In this document: piece by piece, positions 1-12,016 of the stretch | Layout of the letters: the number at the start of each line of letters is the position of its first letter | Position numbering within the stretch: the stretch's first letter is position 1 | Assembly (NCBI GenBank): GCA_015698045.1 | Contig: BLAL01000271.1 | Span: forward strand, 248,001 to 312,000 | Direction: 5' to 3' | DNA length: 64,000 nucleotides | DNA from: Rhizophagus clarus | Taxonomy: Eukaryota; Glomeromycota; Glomeromycetes; Glomerales; Glomeraceae | Notes under the pieces: model-generated | Seen by the model: only the letters and a program-made list of their open reading frames with translations | What the model was told of the DNA's origin: nothing | Databases searched by the model: none | Made by a program: the position numbers and the translations under genes

Positions 1-188
1 CCAGCAACTTCTAAAGCTTGTTGAGCCAAGCCTTCACTTTTTTGAGGCTTATCAATGCCTTTTCTTCGAAAATGCCTTCTTCTGACGGCCTTACTTGGTT
101 TATTATGTTTTTTCTTGTTATTTTGGCCTCGAGAGGCACGCGAACTGCGAAGTTTTCGACGAGCAACATTGGTATCAGTGCGAGTCAT
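1..188 (-). CDS. N-terminal part of a basic protein, cut by window edge
   Basis: Reading on the minus strand from an ATG at 188-186, the frame is open for 62 codons and runs off the window. It begins MTRTDTNVARRKLRSSRASR and is very rich in Arg, Lys, Ser and Gln, as in nucleic-acid-binding tails or Gag-like N-termini. No domain is recognisable. It points away from the putative LTR at 574-1040, so if that element is a retrotransposon this would be antisense to it. It could be a chance frame, since the region is less AT-rich than its surroundings. Real gene start is possible but unproven. Confidence 0.4.
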   Translation of the reverse strand, partial: MTRTDTNVARRKLRSSRASRGQNNKKKHNKPSKAVRRRHFRRKGIDKPQKSEGLAQQALEVA

Positions 189-573
189 ATTGAAAATTAA
201 TGAAGAAAAAAAAAAAAAGATGAAAATGATTTTGAGATAGTGCGACATTGATGAAAATTTAAATGATGAAACTTCCCAGAATTTACCAACACTTTTCCAC
301 TAATTTCCAATCCCATAATTTTAACAAATTCAAAAATTGGTATAAATATGAGTCCATCATCAACACAAAATCGCTGTCACACGTACTCGGTCATTCCTGG
401 CCAAAATGATCGGCTTCTATGCCTTGCTAATTTCGGGCTTTGGCACGAATTCCCTTCGGGGGCCTCTTAGCTTGGTATATCACGAGTGACCCCCATGTAC
501 TAGCGGGTTGGGTGTGTAGTGTGGTAAAAAGAAAAGAGTTTTCAACGGAGTTCAAACTAAAGAAGGGGAGAAC
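189..573. other. Non-coding stretch before putative LTR, ending in polypurine tract
   Basis: No convincing ORF. The stretch is relatively GC-rich at 380-530. It ends in a purine run (AAAGAAGGGGAGAAC, 560-573) directly before TGTTGG. That is the position of a polypurine tract upstream of a 3' LTR. Confidence 0.4.
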
Positions 574-1040
574 TGTTGGCGTAGTAATCACGTGACATTG
601 TGGCAAAGTATATAGAGCCGCCTAAGCCAAAGCCATCATAGCCTGTTATTTTTGATATTTCCGATTTATTTGATATATCAGTTTTATTTGATTTATCTGA
701 TTTATTTGATTTAATTGATTTATTTTATTTATTTGATTTATTAGTTTTATTTGATATATTAGATTTATTTGTTATATTTTTAAATATATTTTATTTTGTA
801 TAAATATCCTGAAATTTCTTTTTAGTTGAAAAACATCAGAGAGTGTAATAACAAAGTTATAATAACAAGTTCATATAATTAATAAATAAACTCTTTTACC
901 TTATAAACAAACTGTCCCTTTGTGAATAGTGTGTCTTGTTGATTGGACTTGAGACATATCTATTGCATCCCTGTCTCCAAGTCATAGTTACCTGATCGAC
1001 GAACTGACCAGGGTAACACCGTAATTCGCAATATTTAACA
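574..1040 (+). repeat. Putative LTR (solo or 3' LTR)
   Basis: The 467-bp block starts TGTTGGCGTAG and ends TTAACA, the TG...CA ends expected of an LTR. It contains a TATA-like TATATAG near 610 and tandem TTATTTGATTTAT repeats at 655-780. A polypurine tract abuts its left edge, which supports a 3' LTR whose body lies left of the window. No second LTR or clear 5-bp target duplication could be found, so this is tentative. Confidence 0.45.
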
Positions 1041-1618
1041 ATTAAATAACAATTAAAACATCATAATTGTCATAATTGCATTATAAAAAATATATATATA
1101 TTAGTTAATTAATAAACAAATTAATTTAAACCAATTAAAATTGATTTAATTTATTGAATGTATCTACTACGTTTCATTATCATCCTGATATAGTTTAAAT
1201 ATCGTCACGATATTTCAATAAAATATTTAGCGATCTTAATGATACCATAACGACATAATTATAATATTCTAACGATACATTTTCAACAACTTCACGATAA
1301 TATTAATTTTTAAATGATATTGTGACAATATATTAAATGATATCATGACGATATATTTATGATAATTTTAACGATACATTTTCAACATCTTCACGATAAC
1401 ATCACAATTTCCATTTCAACATCATCACAACATCGAAACTATAAATCGATATAATATCAGAACGATATCAAATTTCAAATATCGTAAGGATGTTGAAAAG
1501 GTATCATTAAGATTATCATAAATATATCGTCATGATATCATTTAAAAAAATTGTGATGTTATCGTGAAGATGTTAAAAATGTATCGTTAAGATATTGTGG
1601 CAGATTTGAAGATTTCAG
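1041..1618. repeat. AT-rich stretch with inverted and direct CGATA-type repeats
   Basis: There is no ORF of note. From about 1240 to 1415 a unit containing AACGATACATTTTCAAC and CTTCACGATAA occurs twice in direct orientation. An inverted copy lies at about 1495-1600 (GATGTTAAAAATGTATCGTTAAG and TCGTCATGATATCA). The arrangement could fold into a long hairpin and may be a decayed MITE inserted in the adjacent Tc1 remnant. No target duplication was identified. Confidence 0.4.
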
Positions 1619-1696
1619 CAAAGTAAGTTAATAGAAACAATGCCAGAACGAATCAATGATGTAATTAAGGCAAAAGGGGGATATACACGATGGTAA
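1619..1696 (+). pseudogene. C-terminal remnant of a Tc1/mariner transposase
   Basis: A frame of about 25 codons ending at TAA 1694-1696 reads KLIETMPERINDVIKAKGG and then YTRW. This matches the conserved tail of Tc1/mariner DDE transposases (S-M-P-x-R-hydrophobic-x-x-V-I-x-A-x-G-G-x-T-x-Y). The frame upstream is closed within a few codons, so only the tail survives. A matching right terminal repeat follows at 1955-1984. Confidence 0.5.
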
Positions 1697-1984
1697 AAAA
1701 TATTTGGATATATTTTTAATTAGATTTAATTTGAATTGTTTTTATTTTTTTAATAAATTCGTAATATACAATAAAGCGGCAAATTAAACGCACCAATATT
1801 TTAATAAAAATCAAGTAATTATAAAAAATCCGGCTTAATAATTATTATTAAAATTAATACAATATAAAGATCATATGACATATTAAATATTTAGTAAATA
1901 TTACGTTGATACAATTTTAAATGATCGAAAAACATATGATTTAGTAATTTATAAATTTTGGTGTGTTCGTTTTGACGCCCACTG
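1619..1984 (+). mobile_element. Truncated right end of a Tc1/mariner element
   Basis: The segment contains the transposase C-terminal remnant and ends in GTTTTGACGCCCACTG followed by TA (1985-1986), the typical outer end and TA target of Tc1-family elements. The left half is missing or replaced by the repeat block at 1041-1618. Confidence 0.5.
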
Positions 1985-1986
1985 TA

Positions 1987-2791
1987 TAACCTAAAAATTT
2001 CAATTTTAACGTAATTTGGACTGGCATTATGAATTTAACCAAAATTAAGAAAATTTTAGCAGAATTAAGATTTAAAGATCGTTAATTTTAACCATTTGTA
2101 CCAACTTTGACCAACTTTAAGTTTACATATATACTATAAGCCATAAAGCCATACCATACCAATAATTTATATTGTGATATCATAATACAAAAAATCTCCC
2201 TTTAATTTTTGTGACATTTTTACTGACTATATTATTAGATTAAATAATTAATTTTAAAATATTTATGATTTAGAATAAAATTTTAAAGTTAATGTAATAT
2301 TATATATATTATAATTAGTAAAAAACTTTATTGTAATAGTAATATTATACTAAAACTTCATTATTATACTTTATATTTATGTGGCTTGTAAATTTAAACT
2401 CAAAAAAAAACAAAAAAATTTAACAGTACTGTAATAAAAACAATAAATCATATAAATAATAATTCTTTTAAAATCTTTTTCATATTTATTGTATTATATA
2501 CTTATTATTTTTTTTATTTATAAATATAATAAATATTATAATTAATTAATTATATTCACTGTTTATTTATTTTATTCTAAATATATAAAAATTATTAATA
2601 AAATCTTAATTCTAATCAAAAGTTTCTCAGTAAAGAATGTTTTTTAAAAAAAAATTTAAGATCTGGTAATAATAGTGAAGAAAAATATATATTAAAGGTT
2701 ATTTATTATTATACTTTATTTTTAGCTGAAAATTTAAGAAAAAAGTTGCAATAGAAGAACTTGTTTGAAAGTAATACCAATAAGAAAATAG
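1987..2791. other. AT-rich intergenic stretch
   Basis: Mostly A/T homopolymer-rich sequence without supported ORFs or splice structure. The last eight bases before 2800 (GATAGAAA) are the flank of the hAT-1 element. Confidence 0.5.
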
Positions 2792-2989
2792 ATAGAAATA
2801 GGGCTCCGATTGGTTTCAGTAATTACTGAACTGTGCTGATCAGTTTCAGTATCAGAGTGGTTTCAGTTTTCATAGTTTACTAAACTAAACCTGTCAGTAA
2901 ATTTACCGATCAGTTTCAGTAATTTTAGTTTTAGTACTAGTTTTACGATTTACTGAACTGATCTACTGATTTAAAAAATATTCATTTTT

Positions 2990-3790
2990 TTAAGAAAAAC
3001 ATTTTTTGTTTAATAAAAGAACGTTTTTACAACATTTTTTTATTAAAATATTAAAAAAGTTGCGAAAACATTCTTATGTTAAATAATTTAATAAAAAAAA
3101 ACATTTTATATTTATTAAATAGTTCAATTAAAAAAATAAACATTTTGCTACGTTTTTTTAATGGTATTAATAAAAATGTTGTGAAAACATTTTTTTATTT
3201 GATAATTATACATAAAAAACATCATTTTTTATTTGTAGATTTAACGAAAAAAAAGTTTTTGCACCATTTTTGATTCCATTAATTAAAATGTTGCAAAACA
3301 TTTTTTACTTATGAATTAATAAAAAAATGTTGTTCATAACGTTTTTTAACTCCATTAATTAAAAATATCGCAAAATGTTTTTTAATTTAATTTACATATA
3401 AAAAATGTTGTGCTTAACGTTTTTAACTATATTGATAAAAAATGTTTTGAAATATTTTTTATTTATAGATTTAACGAAAAAAACATTTTTGCAATATTTT
3501 TTTTAAAAACGTTGCAAAGTATTTTTACTTATGAATTAATAAAAAAATGTTATTCACAACATTTTTTAACTCCATTTTAATTAAAAACGTTGCAAAACAT
3601 TTTTTATTTAAGAAATTAATGAAAAAAAAACAGGTTCATAATATTTTTTTTAAACCGTTGCAAAACATTTTTTACATATAAATTAATAAAAAAACGTAGT
3701 TTGCAACATCTTTTAACTCATTAATTAAAAATGTTGTGAACTATTTTTTATTTAAGAAAGTAACAAAAAAATATGTTTGCTCTAGATTCC
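2990..3790. repeat. Left palindromic core array of hAT-1
   Basis: Alternating forward and inverted copies of a degenerate GTTGCGAAAC/GTTTCGCAAC motif, each followed by T- or A-runs, repeat at roughly 50-100 bp spacing. Most CpGs have become TpG or CpA. Open frames across it encode only low-complexity Phe/Lys/Asn peptides and are not genes. Confidence 0.6.
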
Positions 3791-4496
3791 AATCATACCA
3801 TATTGATTCAGTAATATGACCAGTATTAGTATTCTGATTTATCAAACTGAATCCATTCGGTAAATTTGATTTAGATTTCAGAAATTTACCAAATAGATTT
3901 CAGAAATTTACCGAACTTAATTTTTAATACCAAATGGGTTTTGGTAAATTACCAATTTTATAATTTATCAAACTGAATAATGATTCATTTATCAAATTTC
4001 TGCAGATTGATCTTATTGATTTTAATCTATTTTTTGCATTTATTTTTCATTTTTTTATCTCCAATTTTTTTCTCTTAGCTAATTATATAAAATTATAATT
4101 CTAATTATAATAATTTTATTTCTAATTATAATAATCTTAATTTTAATTCATTTTTATATATAATAATAACTTCTGGGTCTGGAGAGAATCAAATTGAATA
4201 TGATATTGAGAAAAAGGTTGAGACCAAGACTGAAAAAAATCAAGTTGAACATAAACATGATGCTGAAACTGAAGAAGAGCAACGTGAAAAAAATAATGAT
4301 CATGGAGTGGAAGATTTGCGTGTTGAGAAAGCTAATATGAAGCATAATTAATATAAATGTAGTTGAGTTTGAGAATACTTTACATATGATGAAACTGAAA
4401 AGAAAGCAAAATGCAACTACTGCAAAACATTAATTATTTGTAATAAAGGAAGTACGTCAGAAATGGCCAGTCATATTAAAAGTAAACATAAGTTAA

Positions 4497-7400
4497 CACT
4501 AGTCGAAAAAGAACAATTTGGCCTAAATTTGACCAGGTCGAATATAAATCGAATGACGATCTAACCTATGTCAAATTGTGGCCAATTTTTTTGGCGCATT
4601 TAGGGTGCCAATCATCTTAAATTCGGAAAGAAAATTTTGACCTATATTAGGGCATTTTACATATTTATTCGATCCTAAAAAAAACTATATTCGACTACTA
4701 TATATAATCCGAATATTATTGATAAATAGGTCAAACTAGAGATAAATTTTAATCAATTTAGTTCTGAATTTATAGTTTATTAACATAGTATTAAAAAAAT
4801 TACATATATATTATGCTATATAAAGTTCTATTTAATATCTATCTATATATTATCATTCATCTATCGTTCATCTATCTGCATCCATCCACCATCCATCCAA
4901 AACTACCATCTACACAATTCACTAAATAGACAATTCACATATGCCTAAAGGAGTCTCAAAACCTATGTAGAAAAGTAACATTAAATGAAATTTCTTTAAC
5001 AAATTTTTAAATTTCATTGAATTTATTGAATTTGAAACTTACCACCATTTCATTTATCCAAGAATCGAATAACTTCCTACCATTTAATATAGAATAGTTT
5101 CGAAAGCATACTGTCTAGAATGGTTATCAGAGACTGTAAAAAAAAATGCTTAATAAAAACGCTTTTAGAAAAAGTTTAAAATAAGAAACCTTTCGAAACT
5201 CACCTGGATTCTGGTATTTCCAAGTCAGAATCGGGTTCCTGAAATACTGGCATTCTGTTTATAGTTCAAAATTGGGCTGGTTTACTAAAAGAAGTAGAAA
5301 GAAAAAAAAAAATTAAAATAGAATTTTTTAGAGTAAGTTTCAAACTTGAAACTTTACCTGGGTTTTGGTATTCTAAAATATCAAGAATAACCTACAAAAG
5401 AAATAAAATGAACCGTTAATAATAATTCGTTAAAATAAAAACATCTGATTTTTTACTTACTGATATATAATCTATTGATATACTGGTTGCCTAAAAAGAA
5501 AAAAAATGAAACATTAATAAGCGTTTCATTAAAAAAAGATAAATTTAAAAATGTTTTAAACCTATCAAAATTTCAAAGTTGCATTTGCGTCCTAAAGTCC
5601 GAAGAACAGTCGCCTAAAAAAGAATCAAAAAAATGAAACGTACATATTGTTAAATTTTGGTAAAAAAAAGAAAAAAATCCCACCAAAAATCTACTATCTT
5701 ACGCGTCCCAATATATCCCTACCTAAAAAAAATCTTGAATCCGCATCCAATGAGAGTCAAAAGCAACCTAAAAAAAATAAAGAACAAACTTGTTAGCTAA
5801 CAATTTGTTAAAAATAAAAAAATTGAAAATGATAAAAAAAACTCGCCATAAATCTGCGCGTTCAAAGACCTAAAGAGCAAACTGCTAAAAAAAGAAAAAC
5901 CTGAAAGATTAGTAGGTGTTTCGAAAATTTATAATCCAAGAAAAATCTACCCAACTCCATATATATAAAGAGACAGCCTAAAAAAAAAGAAATAAACAAA
6001 ACATTAATATTTCGTTAAATAAATGTAATTAATAAAAAAAAATTGATTCCGGCTCCCTTACCAAAAACTGAAAGACTTCCTTACCAAAATTCGAATTCCA
6101 TGCATCCAGAACTGTTTAAAAAAAAGAGAGAAGAGGTTAGTATATATTCTGTTAAAACAGTTAGAACATGTAAACTAAACAGGAAAAAAACTCACTGAAA
6201 CGAAGTCCCACATGCCCAAAAGACCGAGAAACTGCTTAAAAAAAATTAAAAACGAACTGTTAATAAGCGTTTGTTAAAATAATTAAAGAAAAAAAAAAGA
6301 AACCTTTAATATGTTACTTCCAGAAAACTGAAGAGTCACTTAAAAAAAGAAAAAAATTGAAACATCGTTATCAACATTTCATAAAAACTGGAAAACATTT
6401 TTAGTGTATTCTTTACAAAAGAGAGACGATTGTGAGGAGAGGGAAGGAGGAAGAAAGGAAGGGAAGAGAAATGGAAGAGAAAGAACGAAAAAAAAGAAGT
6501 AAGATGAGAGAAAAGGTTAAGGGGAAGGGAAAGAAGAGGAAAATTTTGTTAAAAAAAGAAAAAGCTCTGGATCAGATTGGCAGATCTGGTTCCATATAAT
6601 AAAAGTATCATTAATTAACATGACAATTCATAGATTAATTGTTGATATAATTATTAGTGTAGTAAGTAAATAAGAGATTGATTCAACATCCAAAAAGCCG
6701 AAGAACAAATCAAAAAAAAAAAAAAAGTAATTAGATAGCATTCTTTAAAAATGAAATAAAAAATTATTTAAAAATATCTTACCAAAATATTGCATCCAAA
6801 AAAGCCAAAAATTCACCTACAAAAGAAAAAAAACTGAAACGTTAAGTAGCAGTTAAGAAGTGTCATCAAATATAATAAAAGAAGCCCTCCTTACCAAATT
6901 CTTACACGTCCAATACCTGAATAACAAACAAAAAACAAAAAAAAAAGTAATTAGTAACCGTTCTTTGAAAATAAAACAAAGAAAGTAAACTTATCATTAA
7001 GACTTACCAAAAGAACAATCTCTAACAAATTTCTACATATCCAGATATCTCATCTACAAAGGAAAAAAATGAACTGTTAATAAAGTTCGTTGAAATAAAC
7101 TAAAAAATTAAAAATTTCACTCACCAGACTACAAGTAAGAGATCCAAGAGAACAACCGATCATAAGTAATTAAAAGAGAAAAACCAAAATCAAAAACTTA
7201 CTGGAATTTCACGTTCAAGAAGACCAAAAGAATTACTTAAAAGAAAAAGTTGAAACGTTAAGGAACATTTTGTTAAGAATTTTTCAATAAAAAAGTATTT
7301 GAAAAGAAAAGCTGAAACGCTTCATTACAGATTTTTTTGACAAAAAATATAAGTGAAGTAAAGTAAGAAAAGGGAAAGACGAAGTAAGGGAAAGGGTGAA

Positions 7401-7687
7401 GGGTAGGAAAGGATGAAGATAGAGAAAGGATGAAAGGAAGGAAGGAAAGAGAAAGAGTAAAAGGAAAAAAGGAAGGATAAAAGGAAGGATGATAAGGTTA
7501 AACTTTTAATTGAATTGGTGATACATGTAATGTTCAATTAATGATACGCGTAATACTTAATACATATTCGACCATGTTAAATACACGTCTAATTGTTGAT
7601 CATTACTAATTGAGGTCAAATAATTTTAATTTTGATCAAATATAGGCCGAATTTCATTAAGGCCGAATATTCCTTTTTCGACTAGTG
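4497..7687 (-). mobile_element. CACTA-like non-autonomous element inside hAT-1
   Basis: Both ends begin CACTAGTCGAAAAAG and continue as imperfect terminal inverted repeats (AATTTGGCC versus ATTCGGCC). The element is flanked by TAA at 4494-4496 and 7688-7690, the 3-bp duplication expected of CACTA/EnSpm-type transposition. No transposase ORF is present. Read on the minus strand it carries a pyrimidine-rich block near 7490-7350 and a second near 6545-6420, then a long series of splice-site-bounded micro-exons. Confidence 0.7.
5190..7240 (-). repeat. Micro-exon/intron array 1
   Basis: On the minus strand about fifteen units of roughly 90-130 bp each contain a T-rich tract ending in AG, a short exon-like segment (tens of nucleotides), a GTAAGT or GTGAGT donor, and an intron with TTAAC or TACTAAC-like branch-point sequence within a small inverted repeat around GAAACGTT. 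Exon segments differ more between units than intron segments do. No continuous protein is evident. It may be a spliced non-coding leader, an introner-like amplification, or a degenerate coding repeat. Confidence 0.55.
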
Positions 7688-10414
7688 TAATTAAAGAAAA
7701 AGAAAAAAGCAACTTACAATATATGAAACTATTAATAATTCTAAAGCAATTGTAAGTATAATATTTATTTCTTTTTAAAATAAATATTTGATTTGTGGGT
7801 TGTAATGATAAATAATTTTATATATTGAATATATGAATATTTTAATTTATAAATTTATAAACTCATGTATTTATTAATATTCATATTTAAATATATAATA
7901 AAGATTCTTTTAAAAAATTTCTTATTTGATGAATTGTAAAAGATGATCTTTCTTTTACGTGTGTTGAATCTGAAGATTTTTGTAACATGATTTATCTTTT
8001 ACGCAAAGATGCATTCATTCTATCTGCAGATACTGTCAAAAATTATATTATGATATTTTATGAAGATAGTCATAAAAAAATTGCTTTAATTTTACAGGTA
8101 TATTAATGTTTTTTAATAATAATATTTTTATTAATTGATTTTACCATTTATTATTTTAATTTTGTAGAATACATCTAGTAAAATTTCTTTTACAATAGAC
8201 ATTTGGACTTCATCAAATAATTATTTCTTTTTAGAAATAACAGCTTATTGGGTTACTGAAAGTTGAGAATTAAAAAGTATCCTTTTAGATTTTATTAAGC
8301 TTGAAGGGCCACACTCAGAAGTTAATATTAAGGAAGCTTTTTTAAAAAGTTTGAAAAATTTTGAAATTGAATCAAAGGTTAGTTTTTTTATAAATAATAC
8401 TATGATAATTTAAAAAAAAATTAATTTAAAAAAAATTTTATATAGATCCTTAGGGTGATAACAGATAATGCGAATAATAATGTCACATTTCTCAAAGCTG
8501 TTAAAGATGATTTTTCTCAAAAATATATTTATTTTAACAGTGATGATAAGCATGTTAGATGCTTGTCTCATGTAATTAATTTAGCTGCATAACAAGTCCT
8601 TACTACACTTAAAACTGTAGAAAATGATGAAATATCAAATGAAGAAGTTGGCAGTTTAATACGTAAGGTAAATATTTTTTTTATGGTTATTACTGTTATT
8701 TAACTAATAAATTTATTAAAAATTATGTTACCTTTTAGCTTCGTACTCTTGTAAAAAAAATAAAAGTATCACCTCAACAAAAAAATAAATTCAAAGCTCA
8801 ATGTAAAGCTGCAAATATTCCAAATCTTAATGTTATGCTAGATGTTCATACTAGGTGGAATTCCACATATGATATGCTTGTAAAAGTAAGAAAGCTCAAG
8901 GAAGTAAGTTTGTTGTTCTATTATTTATTTTAATAATTTATTAAAAATAATTATATTTTTTTTTTAGCCTCTTAATACATTAAGTAATAGTGATCCAACC
9001 CTTCGTCCATTTACTATCAATGAAAAAAAATGGGTTCATTTATTAAAAATAGAAGAGTTATTAAAGGTTAAATTTTAATATTATACATGTAATTATATAT
9101 TTCTATAGTTTTGATTTTTTTTTTTTAGTGTTTTGTCAAAGCAATAAAGCAAATTTGTGGGAAAACATATCCTATGTAATTCTTATATATAATATTTTAT
9201 TAAATAAATTAGAAAATTTTTGTGATACTTCAAATCGATTTGAAAATGGCAAAGTAAATTGAATTTTTATTTAATATTTTAATAATTTTACATTATATGT
9301 AATTTAAATTTATTTTTCAATAGGAAGCAGCAACCAATGCCATTAATAAGCTTAAAACTTATTATAATAAAACTGATCCAGTAAGTTATTATTAAGTTGA
9401 TTTAATTTAATAATTTTAATAAATTTTTTTTTATATTTTGTTATAGTTTTAGACTCACGTCTTAAAATAGAATATATGAAAGATAATGAATGGAAAAGAA
9501 AATGGATCGATAAAACAAAAAAAATGTGAGTTTTATTTGTTTTATTTAGATTATATTATAATTTTTCATATTGTATACCAATTTAATAGATATCTGAACT
9601 CTATAAGACATTATATGCACCTCAAGAAACTCAAAATACTAATATAGAATATAATTCTTCAGATGAGGATCTTGTTTCACATATTTTCAAATGGCGCTGT
9701 ATTGAATTAGTAAGTGAATTTGATCGTTATCTCAAGGCTGATCAAGCACAAGCTTTATGTGATATTTTAAATTGGTGGAAAGTAAGTTTATTATTTTAAA
9801 GAGTATTTATTTAATTAAATATTTGTAACAATTTTTTAATTATAGTGATATGAAGAAGAATACCCAAATTTATCGAATATGACTAGAGACTATCTTGGGA
9901 TTTCAGGTTATTAATTTGTTTTTATTTTACTATTTAATAATATTTATTAATGTAAAAAATATTAATATTTTATTTGGTAGCAACAAGTGCCCCCTTTGAA
10001 CGTATTTTTTCAAGCGCTGCTGATGTAATAACATATGATAGAGTAAGTCTTGCTCCTAAAATCATACGTGCAATTATGTGTCTAAAATATTGGTTTTGTT
10101 CAGATATTTTAGATTAAAGACACGTAAATTTTTTTTTTGAAATTTTTTTTTGTAATTTTTTAATTGGGTTTATTAGTTTTTTTATTTTTTCTATCAATTT
10201 TGATCCAATTTTATTATATGAATTTCATTATTTGTAGTTTTGACATAAAGATTGTAAATAAATATTTAGTATGTTTCTTAAAAAAAAAGAATCATAAAAA
10301 TTGTAAAATATTATAATACATAATTTATGTAATGCATTTATGTATATTCCTTTTATTAATGTATTATTAATTATTATGAACCAAATTAAATAGTTTTTCT
10401 TAATCAATTTAATG

Positions 10415-10610
10415 AAAAAAAAATGTTTTTATTATTTTAATAAAAAAATATTTTTATTGCTTTAATAAAAAAATGTTTTTATTGTTTTAATAAAAAAACA
10501 TTTTTATTGCCTTAATAAAAAAATGTTTTTATTGCTTTAATAAAAAAACATTTTTATTGCTTTAATAAAAAATGTTTTTATTGTTTTAATAAAAAAATGT
10601 TATGAAATAT
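10415..10610. repeat. Short tandem repeat, about 31-bp unit
   Basis: About six copies of a unit of the form TTTAATAAAAAAATGTTTTTATTGC. Each contains a small inverted repeat around ATGTTTTTATT/AATAAAAAAACAT. It forms part of the right arm of hAT-1. Confidence 0.65.
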
Positions 10611-10759
10611 TTTTTTTACAGTAGCGATACTACACATTCAAATTGCAAATGAACAAAGTGAAAAAAGATTGTGATTGGAAAATTAATAAAAAAATAAATT
10701 ATTTGAAATTATTACACTCGTTATTGTAATATATACTGCTAATCCATATTAATTTTTTC

Positions 10760-11095
10760 ACAATTGTAATATAAAAGTTATAAAAAAAATGTTGTAAAAC
10801 GTTTTTTTACAATATTTGTGAAATTAATAAAAAAAAGGTGCGAAATGATATTTTGCGAAATTAATAAAAAAAATGCTGTGAAATATTTTTTTACAACATT
10901 GCGAAATGATTTTACATTTCGCAACTTTTTTTTGCGTAATCAATAATAATGTTTTTTTATAGCATTTTGCAACATCTTTTTGTAAAATTAATAAAAAAAA
11001 GTTGCGAAACATTTTTTTACAACATTTGCACCATTTTTATCATTTTAATAAAAAAATATATTGCAAAACGTCATTTTTTTGTCAATTAAATGGCT
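10760..11095. repeat. Right palindromic core array of hAT-1
   Basis: Degenerate alternating copies of the GTTGCGAAAC/GTTTCGCAAC motif, matching the left array and the cores of the short hAT MITEs. Small open frames over it are low complexity. Confidence 0.55.
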
Positions 11096-11281
11096 TCGCA
11101 TCTTTTTTTAAATACATAACTTATCAGTAATTCAGTTCAGTTTTTGATAATTACCAACTGGTATTGGTATTAATAATTACCAAAACTGATCAGTTTCAAT
11201 AATCACTAATACTGATACTGATCAATTCAATTTGATATTAGTTTTTGCAAAAACTACTGAATTGAACTGATTGGAGTCCTA

Positions 11282-12016
11282 GATGCACATTGGAAAACAA
11301 CCAAAAGAGTTAATCATTTCAACTGCAATTCCTTTAAAACTAATGATAAATTAATATATATTATAAAATGTCAAAATAATCTTTTGCCCACTATAGATAA
11401 TTTAAAATACAGATTAAATATTTACAACAATTTATTATGCCCTATGTGTAATAAAGAAGAAGAAACACTAAAATATCTTATAACTTGTGAAGGCATACAA
11501 GAGAATTTTGAAGTAATTGAAGATCAAATTATTACAAAAATACTTAAAATCATAAAGAAACATAATTCAAAAAACAACATCAGTTATAATGAATTGGAAA
11601 AAATATTATTTAAATATAAAGATGAAGTTTCTTCTAAATTAAAAGAAAAAAACAGAGTAAAATTAACTTGTGGATTAATTTCAAGTTCTATAATGATGAA
11701 TTTACAGCAGAAAACATCTAGAAAACTTAGTAAAATAATTGTTAATAAAACAATTAACTTATTTCACAAATTTTTTAAGTCAGTTCTTTGGAAGAAATGT
11801 TGTGAAAAAATGTAACAACATGAACGTGATGCAGGAATCTCTCAAGCAGCTAAAAAAGAAATACAAATTCAACACAAATCCTATCACCTAATACACAAAC
11901 AAATAATAACCAAAAACAAGAAGTATTAGAAAAATTAAAAACAAGTTTAAGCAGATATACAGATCATATTAAAGAATGGATTAAAAAAGGCAGTTCAATA
12001 TCATGAAAATTAAAAT
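11282..12016 (+). pseudogene. 3' part of a non-LTR retrotransposon ORF2
   Basis: The frame is open from the right border of hAT-1 to a TAA at 11813-11815. It contains LLPTIDNLKYRLNIY followed by LCPMCNKEEETLKYLITC, the C-terminal Cys/His cluster typical of LINE ORF2 proteins downstream of the reverse transcriptase. Frame traces continue beyond the stop to about 12016 (SRYTDHIKEWIKKGSS). The 5' part is absent: hAT-1 abuts it, so either the element was 5'-truncated or hAT-1 inserted and the other half has decayed. Confidence 0.55.

Larger units (their letters stand above)
4187..10117 (+). pseudogene. hAT-1 transposase, broken by stops and a CACTA-like insertion
   Basis: Exon pieces on the plus strand recover the hAT layout. 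A BED zinc finger lies at about 4350-4490 (KCNYCKTLIICNKGS ... ASHIKSKHK). RNase H-fold segments follow: FTIDIWTSSN near 8200, ITDNANN near 8460 and LDVHTRWNSTYDML near 8850. The C-terminal dimerisation region is at about 9985-10115 (SAPFERIFSSAADVI). Short GT-AG introns separate them. Removing 4497-7687 plus one TAA restores the frame after the BED finger. In-frame TGA and TAA codons near 8263 and 8590 fit W and Q codons lost by transitions. It is inactive. Confidence 0.8.
2800..11281 (+). mobile_element. hAT-1, decayed autonomous hAT transposon (8.5 kb with insertion)
   Basis: The element starts TAGGGCTCCGATTGG and ends with its imperfect complement CTGATTGGAGTCCTA. These are the ends also seen on the short elements at 54059-54878 and 60469-61456. 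The flanking octamers (GATAGAAA and GATGCACA) share 5 of 8 bases, consistent with an old 8-bp hAT target duplication. Inside are subterminal repeats, palindromic core repeats at both ends, and a broken hAT transposase gene interrupted by a CACTA-like insertion at 4497-7687. It is probably the relative that mobilised the short copies sharing its ends. Confidence 0.7.

Noticed and set aside
380..530. tRNA-like segment in the GC-richer stretch
   Set aside because: I could not form a cloverleaf with the expected T-loop GTTCGANNC; no supported tRNA.
3076..3273. 65-codon Lys/Asn/Leu ORF
   Set aside because: Lies inside the left core array of hAT-1; composition is that of AT-rich repeat.
7325..7537. 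Minus-strand Ser/Phe/Pro/Leu ORF in a pyrimidine-rich tract
   Set aside because: Low-complexity translation of the CT-rich block of the CACTA-like element.
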